Positions 47,369 through 57,845 of a stretch of 64,000 nt of DNA are shown here, in pieces. The notes under the pieces were generated by a model that did not search any database, had not been told where the DNA came from, and worked only from the letters and a program-made list of their open reading frames with translations. The stretch lies in assembly GCA_036867785.1 (NCBI GenBank), contig CP145426.1:372001-436000 (forward strand), read 5' to 3'. The stretch is from Plasmodiophora brassicae. Taxonomy: Eukaryota; Endomyxa: Phytomyxea; Phytomyxea; Plasmodiophorida. The position numbers were made by a program, and so were the translations under genes. How positions within the stretch are numbered: the stretch's first letter is position 1; every line of letters starts with the position of its first letter.

Positions 47369-48559
47369 TCACGTGTTCACGGATATGATGGCGGTCCGCC
47401 ATCCGCCCATGACGACCCCGATCACGGATCGATCGGGGCCGATGTGGTCGCGCGGAACAACTTCGCAGGGTCGAGGCATATCGGCGTCGTGACCGTTGCC
47501 GCCGGCGCAGTGGTTGCCCCAGGTGAAGAGCTGTCCGCTGAGCGTTATGTATCCTTGATGCCAGTCGCCCAGGAAGACATCACAAACGTCATCGGGCAAC
47601 TCCTCTGGTGAGGCGAACTCGTTATTCAGCCATACAATCCAGCGTTTCGACGTTTTCAACGCAACCGACTGGAACCAGACCCGTAGCTTCAACGGGACCT
47701 CCTCCGGGTCGAACTCCATAATCGATTGCCAGGACGGGTCCGGCCCCATCGGCGACGTGTACAGGCCATGTCGGTTCGCCGCGATGACCTGCGTTCCGAC
47801 TCCAAACAGGTCAAAGTCGTTTTCAGCGTTCCTGATATTATTCCTGTATCAGACCAGTTCCCTGTCTCAATGTTCAACATGACCTACCTACCAGGTTACC
47901 GTGTCGGATGGGGACATGAGGGTCATTGTTCCCTTGTCATCGACGACGAGGGCAGTTTGCCACCCAATCTCAATATGCCGCACGTTGACGTCTAGAAGAT
48001 GACGGTTCGGAGGCACCGCATCGGATAGCATCAGCTCGAAGCGCACAGACCAGACACCATGACGCTTCACGGCGATCAGGTTTCTCCCAGCGCGGACATC
48101 GGTGACTTGGGTCAGGAACGTATGCACAAAGCCATGCCCGTTCAGATGGCCGATGACGACCAGCGTGTCCGTTGTGGTTCGCAGAGCGATAAAGTACCCG
48201 CCAACGTACACGTCACGTACGGACCGGAACCCTCCTGGGACCCTGTACAGATCAGACGTGCCTTCAATCGCTGCTGGGTCACCAGCTCCGAACTGGAACA
48301 CTTGTATGCCGTCCTTCTCCACCGTATCCAGAAGGCGTCGGTAACCAACCGCGTGCACAACGGCAGGACTGATCGGAAAACTATGAAGTTGGCCATGGAG
48401 CAACTCCTGCCAGAGCCGCTCTGCGCCCTTGATTTCCGCGCGCAGCGCCCTGCAGGTCGCCATGCACCGACGAAGGGCGTTGCTGGAGCACAGCCCCAGG
48501 ACGCAGAGCAACAGGTCCGGCGGCAGCGTCAGCAACGTTAACGACGCCGCATCTGCCAT
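47369..48559 (-). CDS. F-box protein with RCC1-like repeats
   Basis: Exon 1 is 48559-47892, intron 47891-47832 (60 bases), exon 2 47831-47369; the join gives W|NAENDFDLFGVG, an RCC1 blade motif. The N-terminus has an F-box (residues about 8-55: LTLPPDLLLCVLGLCSSNAL then CRALRAEI...LWQELL). RCC1-type features follow: VFQFGAGDP, VYVGGYFIAL, TDVRAGRNLIAV, HIEIGWQTALVV, LFTWGNHCAGGNGH. The F-box would recruit the protein to SKP1-cullin ubiquitin ligases and the propeller would bind the substrate. Blades are divergent and fewer than the seven of classical RCC1. Substrate unknown. Confidence 0.82.
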
Positions 48560-48858
48560 GCGATCCGTGGATGATGCCAGATATTCCGTGCAGGCCTATG
48601 AATATCTATCTACCGTACCTCTGTAGGTCGTGGTGCCCCGCTCCTTCGAATCATGCATATAACACATACAATAGGGCAGGGATGTGTTACACGATCGCGA
48701 TAATTCCACGTGTGGGACAGAGAGACGTGCACAACGTTGTTTCGTTCGTGTAAGAAACACTTCATTGCCGAGAGCGGAGAGCCCCATGACGTTTCAGAGC
48801 GTTGTGTTGCAGGTCTGATCAGAAGCAAGACTAACGGATTGGTAGTCGAGGCATCGCA

Positions 48859-49923
48859 TCATATTTCAAACGAATCGTAAAACTCGACGTCGAACGCAAA
48901 CGCTTTGTTCCACGAACGCTGGATACTTTTGAAACGGGCCACTTCAGCAGGCGTCAGCAAAGGGAGCGTAGTCGGCCTGGTCGCCCACTTCATCTCGAGA
49001 AGTTCGACGAGCTCGGTGGACTTCGGAGTGGAGTTGTACTCGAACTTCTGTCCGAAGAACGCTAACTCGAAATGAAGGCCGACCTCCATCGCAGCATTCC
49101 TAGTCGCGGAAAGATCAATCGTGAACACAGGCCCAGGTGCAGAGCTAGAGAGTAACTGAGACGCCTCCAATGGCGCGACGTCACCACGATGCAGCACATC
49201 CGGCGATGATACGTTCTCGTCCTTCATGAGTTGCCGCATTTGGAAATGGGCCTCTTCATGACCTGCCAGGCATGCAAGGGCAAACCCGTTCGTCAAATGC
49301 AGAAATCGTGTTTTCCATACAGCTGTAACGTTGATGACAACACCGAAGGGCGTGCTCCATCCACGTACAGCGGGGAGCAACAAGTAAACGAACATCGTCG
49401 CAGGCCGTGCGGCTAGTTGACTGATGGACTTGGCCTTGATAACTGATGCAAGCGTCGATCGACACTGAGGTGAATCAAGGACCTGCGACGCTGACATAAC
49501 GACCTCGTCTGGAGGAACCTCGATACAGGTTGCGAATCTGTACGAGGTGTGGCGATCACGGACAGTGTTCAGGATATCGTTGAACAGGTCCCAGGAGCTG
49601 GCGCTCGAACCGTGCAACAAGAGTGATAGCCCGATGACGGCAAGGTCGTCAGCAGGAGCAGCAATATCGCAAAGTGTCTGGATGCTGCGTGCGTCGACAT
49701 ATGGCCCTAGGTCAGCGTCGTTGCCGTCTTGAGCATCGATCGCCATGTTGATGCATATGGCGTCGACAACGTCCCGACAGTAGGCCCGCACGTCGCCGGT
49801 CATCGTCACAGCGAGCTTCGAGATCGGCGTCGTAATCTGGCGGAACGCGGCCCATCCAATTTTCCAGTCCCCTCTTCCGACCCGTCCCTCCAGGTCCTGC
49901 AAGCTGCCAGTACGAATGCTCAT
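48859..49923 (-). CDS. Unrecognised protein with an HExxH motif
   Basis: A 354-residue single-exon frame from ATG 49923. I do not recognise the family. Residues about 232-245 read LACLAGHEEAHFQM, containing HEEAH, the zinc-binding HExxH pattern of zincin metallopeptidases, set in a hydrophobic helix context as expected. About 60 residues further a conserved-looking MEVGLHFELAFFGQKFEY supplies a glutamate that could be the third ligand. The N-terminal half is helical without repeats; there is no signal peptide or membrane helix apart from a moderately hydrophobic stretch near 177-190. The motif can occur by chance, so the enzyme role is tentative; the coding status is well supported by length. 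Confidence 0.7.
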   Translation of the reverse strand: MSIRTGSLQDLEGRVGRGDWKIGWAAFRQITTPISKLAVTMTGDVRAYCRDVVDAICINMAIDAQDGNDADLGPYVDARSIQTLCDIAAPADDLAVIGLSLLLHGSSASSWDLFNDILNTVRDRHTSYRFATCIEVPPDEVVMSASQVLDSPQCRSTLASVIKAKSISQLAARPATMFVYLLLPAVRGWSTPFGVVINVTAVWKTRFLHLTNGFALACLAGHEEAHFQMRQLMKDENVSSPDVLHRGDVAPLEASQLLSSSAPGPVFTIDLSATRNAAMEVGLHFELAFFGQKFEYNSTPKSTELVELLEMKWATRPTTLPLLTPAEVARFKSIQRSWNKAFAFDVEFYDSFEI

Positions 49924-50750
49924 GGTGACCTGCAGTCTGCAACGGCAACGACCGTCCGAACGGTCACGCAGTCCTGTGGGTGAGGAGAGATCAATGACGA
50001 CCCTGACAACACGAGGCTACCAAGATCATGGGTCAATGGAAAACAGGAGTATGGCAATAATGGATCATTCGCGTGGTTTGGGGTTGTGATGCGATATTGG
50101 CAGGTGGTGTCTTGATCGTACGACTGTGGCAGGGTCCTTTCAGAGAATCTCATAGATGTCGTCGCCGCCTCCTTGTCAGACGACTAGCACGTGAGCAACG
50201 AGACCAGCGACAGCACTTCGAGCGCTTTGCCGGACACCGATGCCACTGCAACGCTATCAACGGCCACAGGTGAGGCGATGGGAAGGCCCGCGTCAAGCGA
50301 TTCAGAGAACTCCTCTCCATCCATGTGAGGTCTACCCGTCCCGGCCGTCAGTCATATCTGCGTCCAATCGAAGGGTATTCGAAGAGCGGGAATGTGGCAT
50401 GGCAGTTCCCGTCGTCATTGTCCTGGAGGAGGGGCTGAAGTCATCGGCCTACATTGGCGCAAGGAGAAGGCAAATTGAGGGGTGGACCCCCGACTTCGGC
50501 GCTGAGAGCACGCAAGTCAAGACCCTGACCTCGGGCGCGCTTCAAATCAAACGCCGATCTGCCGAACGGGGTGGTGAACTCGTGTGCGAAGCGGTCCAAT
50601 CCGGACGGACTCGTCTGTCGAGGGGCACATCGTGAGCCGCCCCCGGGCCGCCTGAATGGCCGATAGAATGGTGCTTGGCGAGCACATGTGCGCCTACGTT
50701 CTATAGTGGCAGGGATGCATCTGTGTTGAAGCAAGCAGAGTGTGTGTCTA
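49924..50750. other. Intergenic stretch, no supported gene
   Basis: About 830 bases between two minus-strand genes. A plus-strand open frame (50240-50635) and an overlapping minus-strand frame exist, but neither resembles any family and both are Arg/Ser-rich, as expected from GC-rich non-coding DNA. It should include the promoter of the 48859-49923 gene. Confidence 0.45.
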
Positions 50751-52620
50751 TTAGACTCTCTTGTCGTCATCGGAGTTGGCAACGGCGGCCTCAGGGTTAC
50801 TGACGTTGGTTGCTGGAGGAGTTCGAGAGGGCAGGAGAGCGGCCAGCATCTTGACAATCAGGGGCGATCCCTTTGGTCGGATGCGGCGTGGGCGCGTGAA
50901 CCCGAACAGCATGCTGATGAACGGCACTCTGGCGATGGCGACGTAGAACACCCAGCAGCAGGAGACGACGAGCGTGTACTCAATGAGGAGCGTCCAGCCA
51001 TACGGCAGCTGGGCCGGTTGCGTGATGAGAACTTGGACGACCTCGATGAAGAACCAGTGGATCAGGTAGATGACAATGGTGGACCGCATGCCGTGCTTGA
51101 ACTGCTGATGGCACAGCTCCTGGTCGTAGTACGCCTGCGCCCATCGCAGGAACATGATGATCCAGACCCAGGTGCCGAGCACGTACGGGACGCGGTCAAT
51201 GGCGTGCTGGTACATCGGGTACGTGTACATGTAGCCGACGTCGCGCACCGTACCCGGTGCACAATAGCATAGACAGACAATCAGGAAGAACAGCGATACA
51301 GGCCGCCATGACAGGTGCCTGCTCATCTTCTTGAGCCCGCGATATTCGACCAGCACCATCTGGTCAATGAACCCCTGCGGAACTCTGTCAGTCAGCCACA
51401 GATCGCGATGAGTAAAGAAACCCGTTTCGATTGACCTGCGAATAGAAGAACGTGTAGAACATGACCGCGGCGAACGTGTTGAATACGTCGTAGACATCGT
51501 GGTATATGCCCGCCAGGACGAGACTGGGGACGGCATTGACGAGAAATATGGGCGTTATGAAGTGGTACTGTCTCAGGAGGTGGTACCCGCCCATGACGAT
51601 GACCAGCAGCAGATGCGGGGTGACGACGACGAAGCAGAACGCGAACGGGATGCCCAGAGCGAGCGCGCCAATCAGGATCAACGCGATGTCGGTCCCTAGT
51701 GTCCATGCAAGGCCTTCGAGGTCGGCCACGGAATACCAATGGCGATCAGGTTCCCGGTAGCGCTGCTTGACCCACTGAAAGATTGGAAAGTTCACGACTG
51801 AGTACGCCTATCTGGGTATCAGCTGAAGAAAACAGACGTGGGACCAACGACGCGTTGACGTACGAAGAGGACGGGCAGGAACCAGAGCCACTCGAGCCCG
51901 CCACACTTGATCTGGTTGGTGAAGTAATCCGGTATGTACAGGAAAAACTATGAGCACGAGCCATATCCTGGATCAGGTCTGCGACTTATCGGCACCGGCC
52001 GCGTAGGACTTACGTTGTTGATGTTGGGATTGGCACATGGGCGGTAGGCTCGGCCAACGAACGACGTCGGTACGACAATGAACACGGTCCCCGCGATGGC
52101 TGGCAGCAGCAGACGCAGCACCTTCTTCTTCATGAAGACGAGGAACCTGTCATCGCTGAGGCAGGCGGCGCGGCCGCTGAAATAGAAGAACAGGGGCATG
52201 CCGAATTGCAGGAAGAACCGTATGGTCGCTGCGCACGCGTCAGATACAATGGAAACGTTGCCGACCGCATACGGATTCTCGTACAATCGTTTCGAGCGCT
52301 GGTCGCCTCATCCGTCGGGATGATACGCTCGATGCTGATGATGGTGTGCCCGACGACGATCAGGTAGATCATGACGGAGCGCACCCAGTCGATGAAGTAC
52401 CTGCCCGAGCGTACACATCAAACAAACACGCTCTGCCAGCGTCCAGTCATCATCCAACCGACACCCGAGGCTCTTTGGCAGGATCCGGACGTGCTGGCCC
52501 CCGCTGAACGCCTTGCTGCGCCAGCTCGCCCATCTCGACAGCCGCCGCCGCCTTGTCAGGCATCTCGTGGGCGGCGCCTTCCGCTGGTGCGCGCTGATGG
52601 ACGAGCTCTTCCATCGGCAT
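50751..52620 (-). CDS. Acyltransferase family 3 (OafA/NRF-6 type) integral membrane protein
   Basis: A polytopic membrane O-acyltransferase. A short first exon (ATG 52620) is Ala/Glu-rich. A 62-base intron leads to YFIDWVRSVMIYLIVVGHTI, the first core helix, whose histidine belongs to the family's active site. Next comes AATIRFFLQFGMPLFFYFSGRA, FMKKKVLRLLLPAIAGTVF and, after further small introns, DYFTNQIKCGGLEWLWFLPVLF. The exon from about 51795 (VVNFPIFQWVKQ) continues through several helices. The final exon has RDLWLTDRVPQ, HWFFIEVVQVL and a basic tail to TAA 50751. About ten helices in all. Exons between 52290 and 51390 are assembled by eye and may be off by a few codons. Substrate unknown; bacterial relatives acylate surface sugars. 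Confidence 0.82.
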
Positions 52621-52868
52621 GTTCAAGGCTAATCCAGGGGCGAACTACGAGTGCGACGTCTCACGAGCCCTTCGGCCCCACCTGTGACCGGTGGCCGCTT
52701 TCGGGGAGCACCACTCGGGAGACGTCGTCTCCCGTGTCCCAGTGAGCAGGGCCAGTGGGCGATCCACGTGATGTCGGGTGTGACCGAGTGAGTGACGAGT
52801 ATTGATCGCCCGCGCTCGGCTGCAGAGAGTGCCGGGCGCGAAGATTCGCAGCGAAATTAACATGTATG

Positions 52869-54339
52869 TCAATGGGTGGTATCTTGGTGGAGGGCGCTAG
52901 TGCTTCCGGCGATCATCGCCACGGTCCCGAAGACGATCAGGGCGACCGCGCCGATTTCCCTGGCCGACCATGTGATCCGCCCCGTCTTGCCGTTATCGCG
53001 TACCGCCTTCAGATGGCACATCCCCGGAATGATGTATCCCAGACAGGATGCCGCGAACGCTCCTGTCAGCTCCATCACTGGGCGAGCGTCAGCGTTCGGC
53101 CGCGGACCCAACAAACGATGCCAACGCTGTTACCGGTGCCAAGGTCATCCCCAGCGACGACCGCAACGCCCGTTGTCGCCAGCCACAGCCCGACGACAAC
53201 GGGGGCGTATTTCCCAAACGTGTGCTGCGCATCGGGAACGCCCAGCGCCTGCATGGTGCACTGCCGCGCGACATACATTTCCAGCGGGTACGTCAGCACC
53301 ATGTTAACGGCCAGCAACGCGCGCGCCACGCCGATCGTCACGTCGTCTGCGGCAGAGACCTCATCAGGTGCACCCCAGGTGCAGTCCCGCCGTTCTTACC
53401 GTCGTCGAAGTTGTTCAGGATGTTCGACTTGGTCTGGCCCAGGAAGCGGAAGAAGCCAGTGACGGCCATGGCCAGGCAGATGAGGGCGGATGCGCCCAAC
53501 GAGACGTGCGTCACGATGCGGAATCGGGCCGGCGTCGGGTCCTGCAACGACCGGTACAGGATGAACGTGTTGTTCTGGCAGACGAACGCGAACGACATGG
53601 CGCCGATGCCGCCGAACATCGACCGCGGCTTGATGACGGCGAACGCGTCGACGTCGTCGGCGCTGAACGGGAGGCGATGGAACGCGATCGTTCCGACAAT
53701 GCCGAGGACGGCGACCATGCTCAGGAGACTCGTCGGCGACAGGTGCTCGATGCTTCGCAGGAGGACCAGCGGCAGCAAGAAAGCGACAGCAACCACGACG
53801 ATCGTCAGGCGACGATCAACGACCATCCCGGTCGCCGCGTGAATCACAGAGGGGACCGTATCGCCGATAACGACAACGTACGCGGTCTACGACAAACAGA
53901 TTGTCATGCTGGACGGTTCGATGCCTGGTGACGGCCGACGTACCATGGCGCCGAACGAGAAGACAAACATGAAGATGAGGACGACGCGACGCGCGGCATC
54001 GCCGAACAGGTGCCGGACGAGGCCTTCGAACGTGAACCGGTTCGAACGGACGCCGGCGCTGACCAGCAACGCGACGCTGAAGTCGGTCAGGGCGGCGATG
54101 AACAGCAGCAGGGCGACGCCCGATATCGATCCAGTCCGTTTCAGGGCGTACGGCAACCCTGTGGGGCACACTGGATCACGGGACCCCTTCGAACCGTGTC
54201 GCAAGGCATACGCACCGATGATGCCCGCGCCAATGACGCTGTTCATGAAGTTGAACGACGCCGACGGGATCGACGCGTTGCCACCCGGACGCCCGTACAC
54301 ATCGTCATTTCCATGGGCGGGCGCTTTCGACATCATCAT
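52869..54339 (-). CDS. Amino acid transporter, SLC38/AVT (AAAP) family
   Basis: Five exons. Four introns restore family motifs exactly: SVIGAGIIG|LPYALKRTG, FSFGAM|TAYVVVIGDT, NNFDD|DDVTIGVARALLAV and DDLGT|VMELTGAFAAS. The N-terminal SFNFMNSVIGAGIIG is the hallmark first helix that binds substrate in this family. The middle exon (53847-53338 region) carries FVCQNNTFILYRSL and FFRFLGQ. The later exon has VLTYPLEMYVAR. The last exon ends the eleven-helix core with GYIIPGMCHLK. It exchanges neutral amino acids with sodium or protons at the plasma or vacuolar membrane. Fully canonical, no odd features. ATG 54339 gives a short cytosolic N-terminus of about 27 residues. Confidence 0.92.
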
Positions 54340-54940
54340 CTTCCACCGTCACAGTGGAGGCGGGGGAGGGCGGGACCCCCTGTTTGCGAACGTCATCGGC
54401 CACAGGGCCTTGTCCTTGTCAGCGTCACTGCCGATGTCATTGTTGAGAACAGCGGCGTCGCCCTGTATGATGTCAGCCGCGACGTTCCAGACGAGGCTTC
54501 GATCGCCAGGTGAGCAAGCTTACCAATTTGATCGCGGCGGGTAGGAACCCGATGCATGTTGCCGCACTGAACCGTCAGTTCGAGATTGTGACCAAGTTAC
54601 CTGATGCGGATCCCGCGCGTCAACATCGCTGCCATTGACAATAACCTGGCGCTTCGTCGTGCGAAGTTCGCCACCTCCATCATGACGCTCGGAGACCGTC
54701 TGCGAGAGCACGGCCAGCGTCCGGGAGGCACCTGAAGATGGTTGCCAATTGGATTATTTCTGGCGTCGAACGATCCAAAGAGGTGGTGCGCCCCGTCGAC
54801 AACAAGTGACGACGACCTCGATGACGATTGCACGGCGAACGATTCCGATGGGAGCACGGGCGCCGTCGACGACTACTTTGAAAGGGAAGGGGATTGAATC
54901 GTGGTCGATGACAAACGGGATTCGGTTGCGATCATAAATG
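54340..54940. other. Intergenic stretch, no supported gene
   Basis: About 600 bases separating two minus-strand genes. It presumably holds the transporter promoter. A G-rich run (ggaggcgggggagggcggga, 54355-54374) could form a local structure. No frame is convincing. Confidence 0.45.
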
Positions 54941-55564
54941 CTAGACGACGTCGTACAGTGTGCGATGCACACGAGCCGGGTTGCCTTTGACGACGACGCC
55001 TTTCGGGACATCCCTCGTCACAACGGATCCGGCCGCGATCACGCTGTCGTCTCCAATGGTGACACCTGGGAGGATAAGCGCGCCGGCGCCGACCCAGACG
55101 TTGTTGCCGATTGCGATCGGGCGAGCGAGTTCGAGCTTGCGACGGCGCAGGGCGGGGTCGGTGGGATGCGTCGCCGTGAGGACCTGGGCGCCCGGGGCGA
55201 ACAGGCAGTCCTCGCCGACCGTGATGCTGGCGCAGTCCAGGAACACGCAGTTGAAGTTGACCTCGGTGCGAGCGCCCAGCGAGATGTTCCTCCCGTAGTC
55301 GAAGTAGAACGGCGGGCGGATCCAGACGCCATCGCCAACGTGCCCGAACGCAGCCCGCGTACTGCCGGCCATGCTGCCGCCGCTGTTCAGGCCGTCCTGG
55401 AACCGCCGGGCGCGCTCGCGCTCTTGCACGAGGTACGCGCTGCCGGCGTTGTACAGCTCGCCCGACACCATCTTCCGCCACTCGTCATCCTGTTCGTAGT
55501 GCGCGGCGCTGCCGCCGACGACGCCACTGACCGTCGTCATTCTGCGCTCTGCAGCTTCGCACAT
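54941..55564 (-). CDS. Maltose/galactoside O-acetyltransferase-like enzyme
   Basis: A 207-residue single-exon acetyl-CoA-dependent sugar O-acetyltransferase of the left-handed beta-helix type. Residues about 28-80 form the Mac domain (WRKMVSGELYNAGSAYLVQERERARR). Hexapeptide repeats follow (GARTEVNFNCVFLDCASITVG, CLFAPGAQVLTATHP). The catalytic histidine lies in ATHPTDP and is followed by IAIGNNVWVGAGALILPGVTIG and VVVKGNPAR, all canonical. ATG 55564 or the internal ATG at 55540 could both serve. Enzymes like this are common in bacteria and fungi; a transferred origin is possible but not shown. Cytosolic. Confidence 0.92.
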   Translation of the reverse strand: MCEAAERRMTTVSGVVGGSAAHYEQDDEWRKMVSGELYNAGSAYLVQERERARRFQDGLNSGGSMAGSTRAAFGHVGDGVWIRPPFYFDYGRNISLGARTEVNFNCVFLDCASITVGEDCLFAPGAQVLTATHPTDPALRRRKLELARPIAIGNNVWVGAGALILPGVTIGDDSVIAAGSVVTRDVPKGVVVKGNPARVHRTLYDVV

Positions 55565-55635
55565 TTGGCGGTGTGCCCGCCGCCCCCCAAGTCAGCCGTG
55601 CAGACCGGTATAGATGTGTTCATTCGTCAGCGGGT

Positions 55636-56591
55636 TCAGCAGCACGCGCCGAGGCAACGCACGTAGCGGCAGTCGGCGACGACGGCGGAGCAGTCGGGGT
55701 GGTTGTTGCAGCTGCCGAGGCCGCAGAACTCGCAGACCGCGCCGTCCGGATTGCACAGCTGGCATAACTGAATCGAACAGCATATTGGATCAAGCGTTCG
55801 TTTCCGAAACTTAACGTTCACATTACCGCGACGTCGCAGGAGTCACACTTGACGGTCGGGCAGCACAAATCGCACAGAGGGGTGATGCATTGCTCGCAAA
55901 CGCCGACGTCGACACAGAAGTCGCAGAATGTTCGCCTGCATCTGAAGCAGCGTTCGCCAGGGCGCCTGCAGCTGCACAGGCCAATATCCAGGTCGAGTTT
56001 GGCGTACGATGCGATCTGCAAGAGCTCCCCGACCGCATGCGCATCAGCGATGACCTTCGTCGTGCCGGCCATTTGGACCTGGCACAGATCTGTGCACCGA
56101 GTGAGGATATCGACTGCTGCGACGACCTCCTGTCCGCTGATCGTGCGACACCCCTTGATGGAAAGCGTCCTCAACCGTGGGCAGTGACGCAGGGCCATGA
56201 GGACGACGCCGTTCACTGCGGCGCTGAACGACAGGTCGAGGACTTGCAGAGCGCTGACGGCCGCGAACACAATCGTAGTAATCCGGGACGTCTTCGCTGT
56301 CCCGCGCAAGTCCACAATCGCCCAGATCGCCCGTCTCCGTTGCAGCGCCTGCCGGACACGCCTGGACGTCAGCGCCAGGCTCGCCTTGTCGACCAAGGGC
56401 AACCCCAGGGTGATCGCGCCCAGCAAGTCGTCCGGCAGCGCCAGCAGCTCGGTCGTCAGCATCGGACGGATGGCGTCGACCCACCTCGATATCCAAATGA
56501 GATCGCCCCAGTCAGAACTGCATGCCGACGTCATCGGGCGCTTCCGGCGCTGCTGTCCGACCCTGCGTGGACCGGCTCCGACGTCGGTCAT
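55636..56591 (-). CDS. F-box protein with leucine-rich stretch and C-terminal Cys-rich zinc-finger-like region
   Basis: Exon 1 56591-55827, intron 55826-55768 (59 bases), exon 2 55767-55636; the join continues CDSCDVA|LCQLCNPDGAVC in frame. An F-box lies at about residues 45-88 (TELLALPDDLLGAITLGLPLVDKASLALTSRRVR). Leucine-rich repeats follow (LQVLDLSFS, LRTLSIKGCRTISG). From about 200 on it is a dense array of CxxC pairs (CSCRRPGERCFRCRRTFCDFC, CEQC, CDLCCPTVKCDSC, CQLCNPDG, CEFCGLGSC), which would bind several zinc ions. The combination suggests an SCF substrate adaptor. It is the second F-box gene in the window. Confidence 0.82.
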
Positions 56592-57845
56592 CAGCTGCTA
56601 CCAAGGGCAGCTTCCCCGGCCCCTATCGATCGCGTTTGTTTCGGAAATCTTGCAGTGTGGCGACTCCGGCCGGGTCAAAGGCCGCATGCTCGACCCTTGA
56701 AAGTCGAACTCGTCGCCCAGGAAGCGTGGCACTTGGAAGTCGACATGCATGTGTACTGTAAGCGTTTGGTAATGGTTTGGTGTATTGGCGGCGCACGAGG
56801 TAGAGGACGAACGCCCCCTGCAACCACGTCCTTCCCTCCAGTAGTTGCTGTTTGATATATACACCACATCCCACACAGCTTGCAGCTAGGCGATCACGTC
56901 CAGGTCGTCGTCGCGTAGGCCATCGTGCTGTTAGTGCATTCAGGACATCAGAGAAGAAAGCAGCACTTTGCGTCTAGGGTCTTCACGAAGCAGGAGAGGT
57001 TATCGTTGCCGGAATCGACTGTACTGGTACTAACGTACGGGGACCACAGCCGGATCATGTCCGCCCTGTGACACGAGGCTGTGGCCGCTATATGCAGACG
57101 TGATTGAGGCCGGCTCTTCCCAGCCCGGCAGCCCCGATACTCTCACAGCCCAGGTGCGGACAGATAAACCGAAGGTGATCCCCGCCCGGTGCGTGCAATA
57201 GCAGAGCGAGCTGTTCGGTCGTCGTCCCCGGATGCCTGGGCAGACAGGAATCGCATGCAGTGATGCGGCAGACCTGCGTGCACTCGGGCGTGCCTACGTC
57301 GACCCGCAGACCTACAGGAGAATACGCCAATCAATCAGCGGGTACATCAGGCGCCGGCAGGAATTCGACGTTGTTGCCAACGACCAGCATCGCGTCCGAC
57401 GGGATGCACGCGGCGAATTCCTCGATCTTGAACAGACGAGTCACGGGGCGGCGCAGCATCAGGACGTTGCCGCAGTCACCGAACGCCATTGCCAGTGACG
57501 ACTTCATGAAAGAGTCCACGGCGGCAAACGACAGAGCGCCGGTCCGTCAGATCGCCAGCGTCTAATTGGCCTGGAGCTGCGCACGGTGGCCGAAGCCGCC
57601 GTCGTTCATGGACATGCTCAAGAACGTGGTCGGCGACGGCGCCAGGTCCGCCTCGTCTGGGACCGCGTCCCCGTTAATGGTGAACGCGATGCCGGTACGA
57701 TCCTCACTTCTTGCCTGCATTAATTGGAACGTGCCATTGTCAAAGAAATACCCGTTCCGTTTCGAAATTCCAAGAAGACGTGGCAATGATTTATTGTGGT
57801 TCTGCTGTGTCGTTTGAAACAAGTCTAGTGCTTCTTGTCGACCGG
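56592..57845. other. Stretch with only weak minus-strand frames
   Basis: About 1.25 kb between the F-box/LRR gene and the SKP1-ankyrin gene. Short minus-strand frames at 57861-57562, 57519-57331 and 57330-57088 could be exons of an unrecognised gene (the middle one contains LMLRRPVTRLFKIEEF), but I cannot join them by convincing splice sites or homology. Plausible promoter DNA for the 55636-56591 gene lies near 56600-56880. Confidence 0.4.

Noticed and set aside
50240-50635. 131-residue plus-strand frame
   Set aside because: No family, no splice partners, and overlapping frames of equal length on the other strand; treated as intergenic.
57331-57519. Possible GT8 glycosyltransferase fragment (LMLRRPVTRLF)
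   Set aside because: The resemblance rests on a few residues, the DxD motif is not visible, and neighbouring frames do not fit a GT8 fold.
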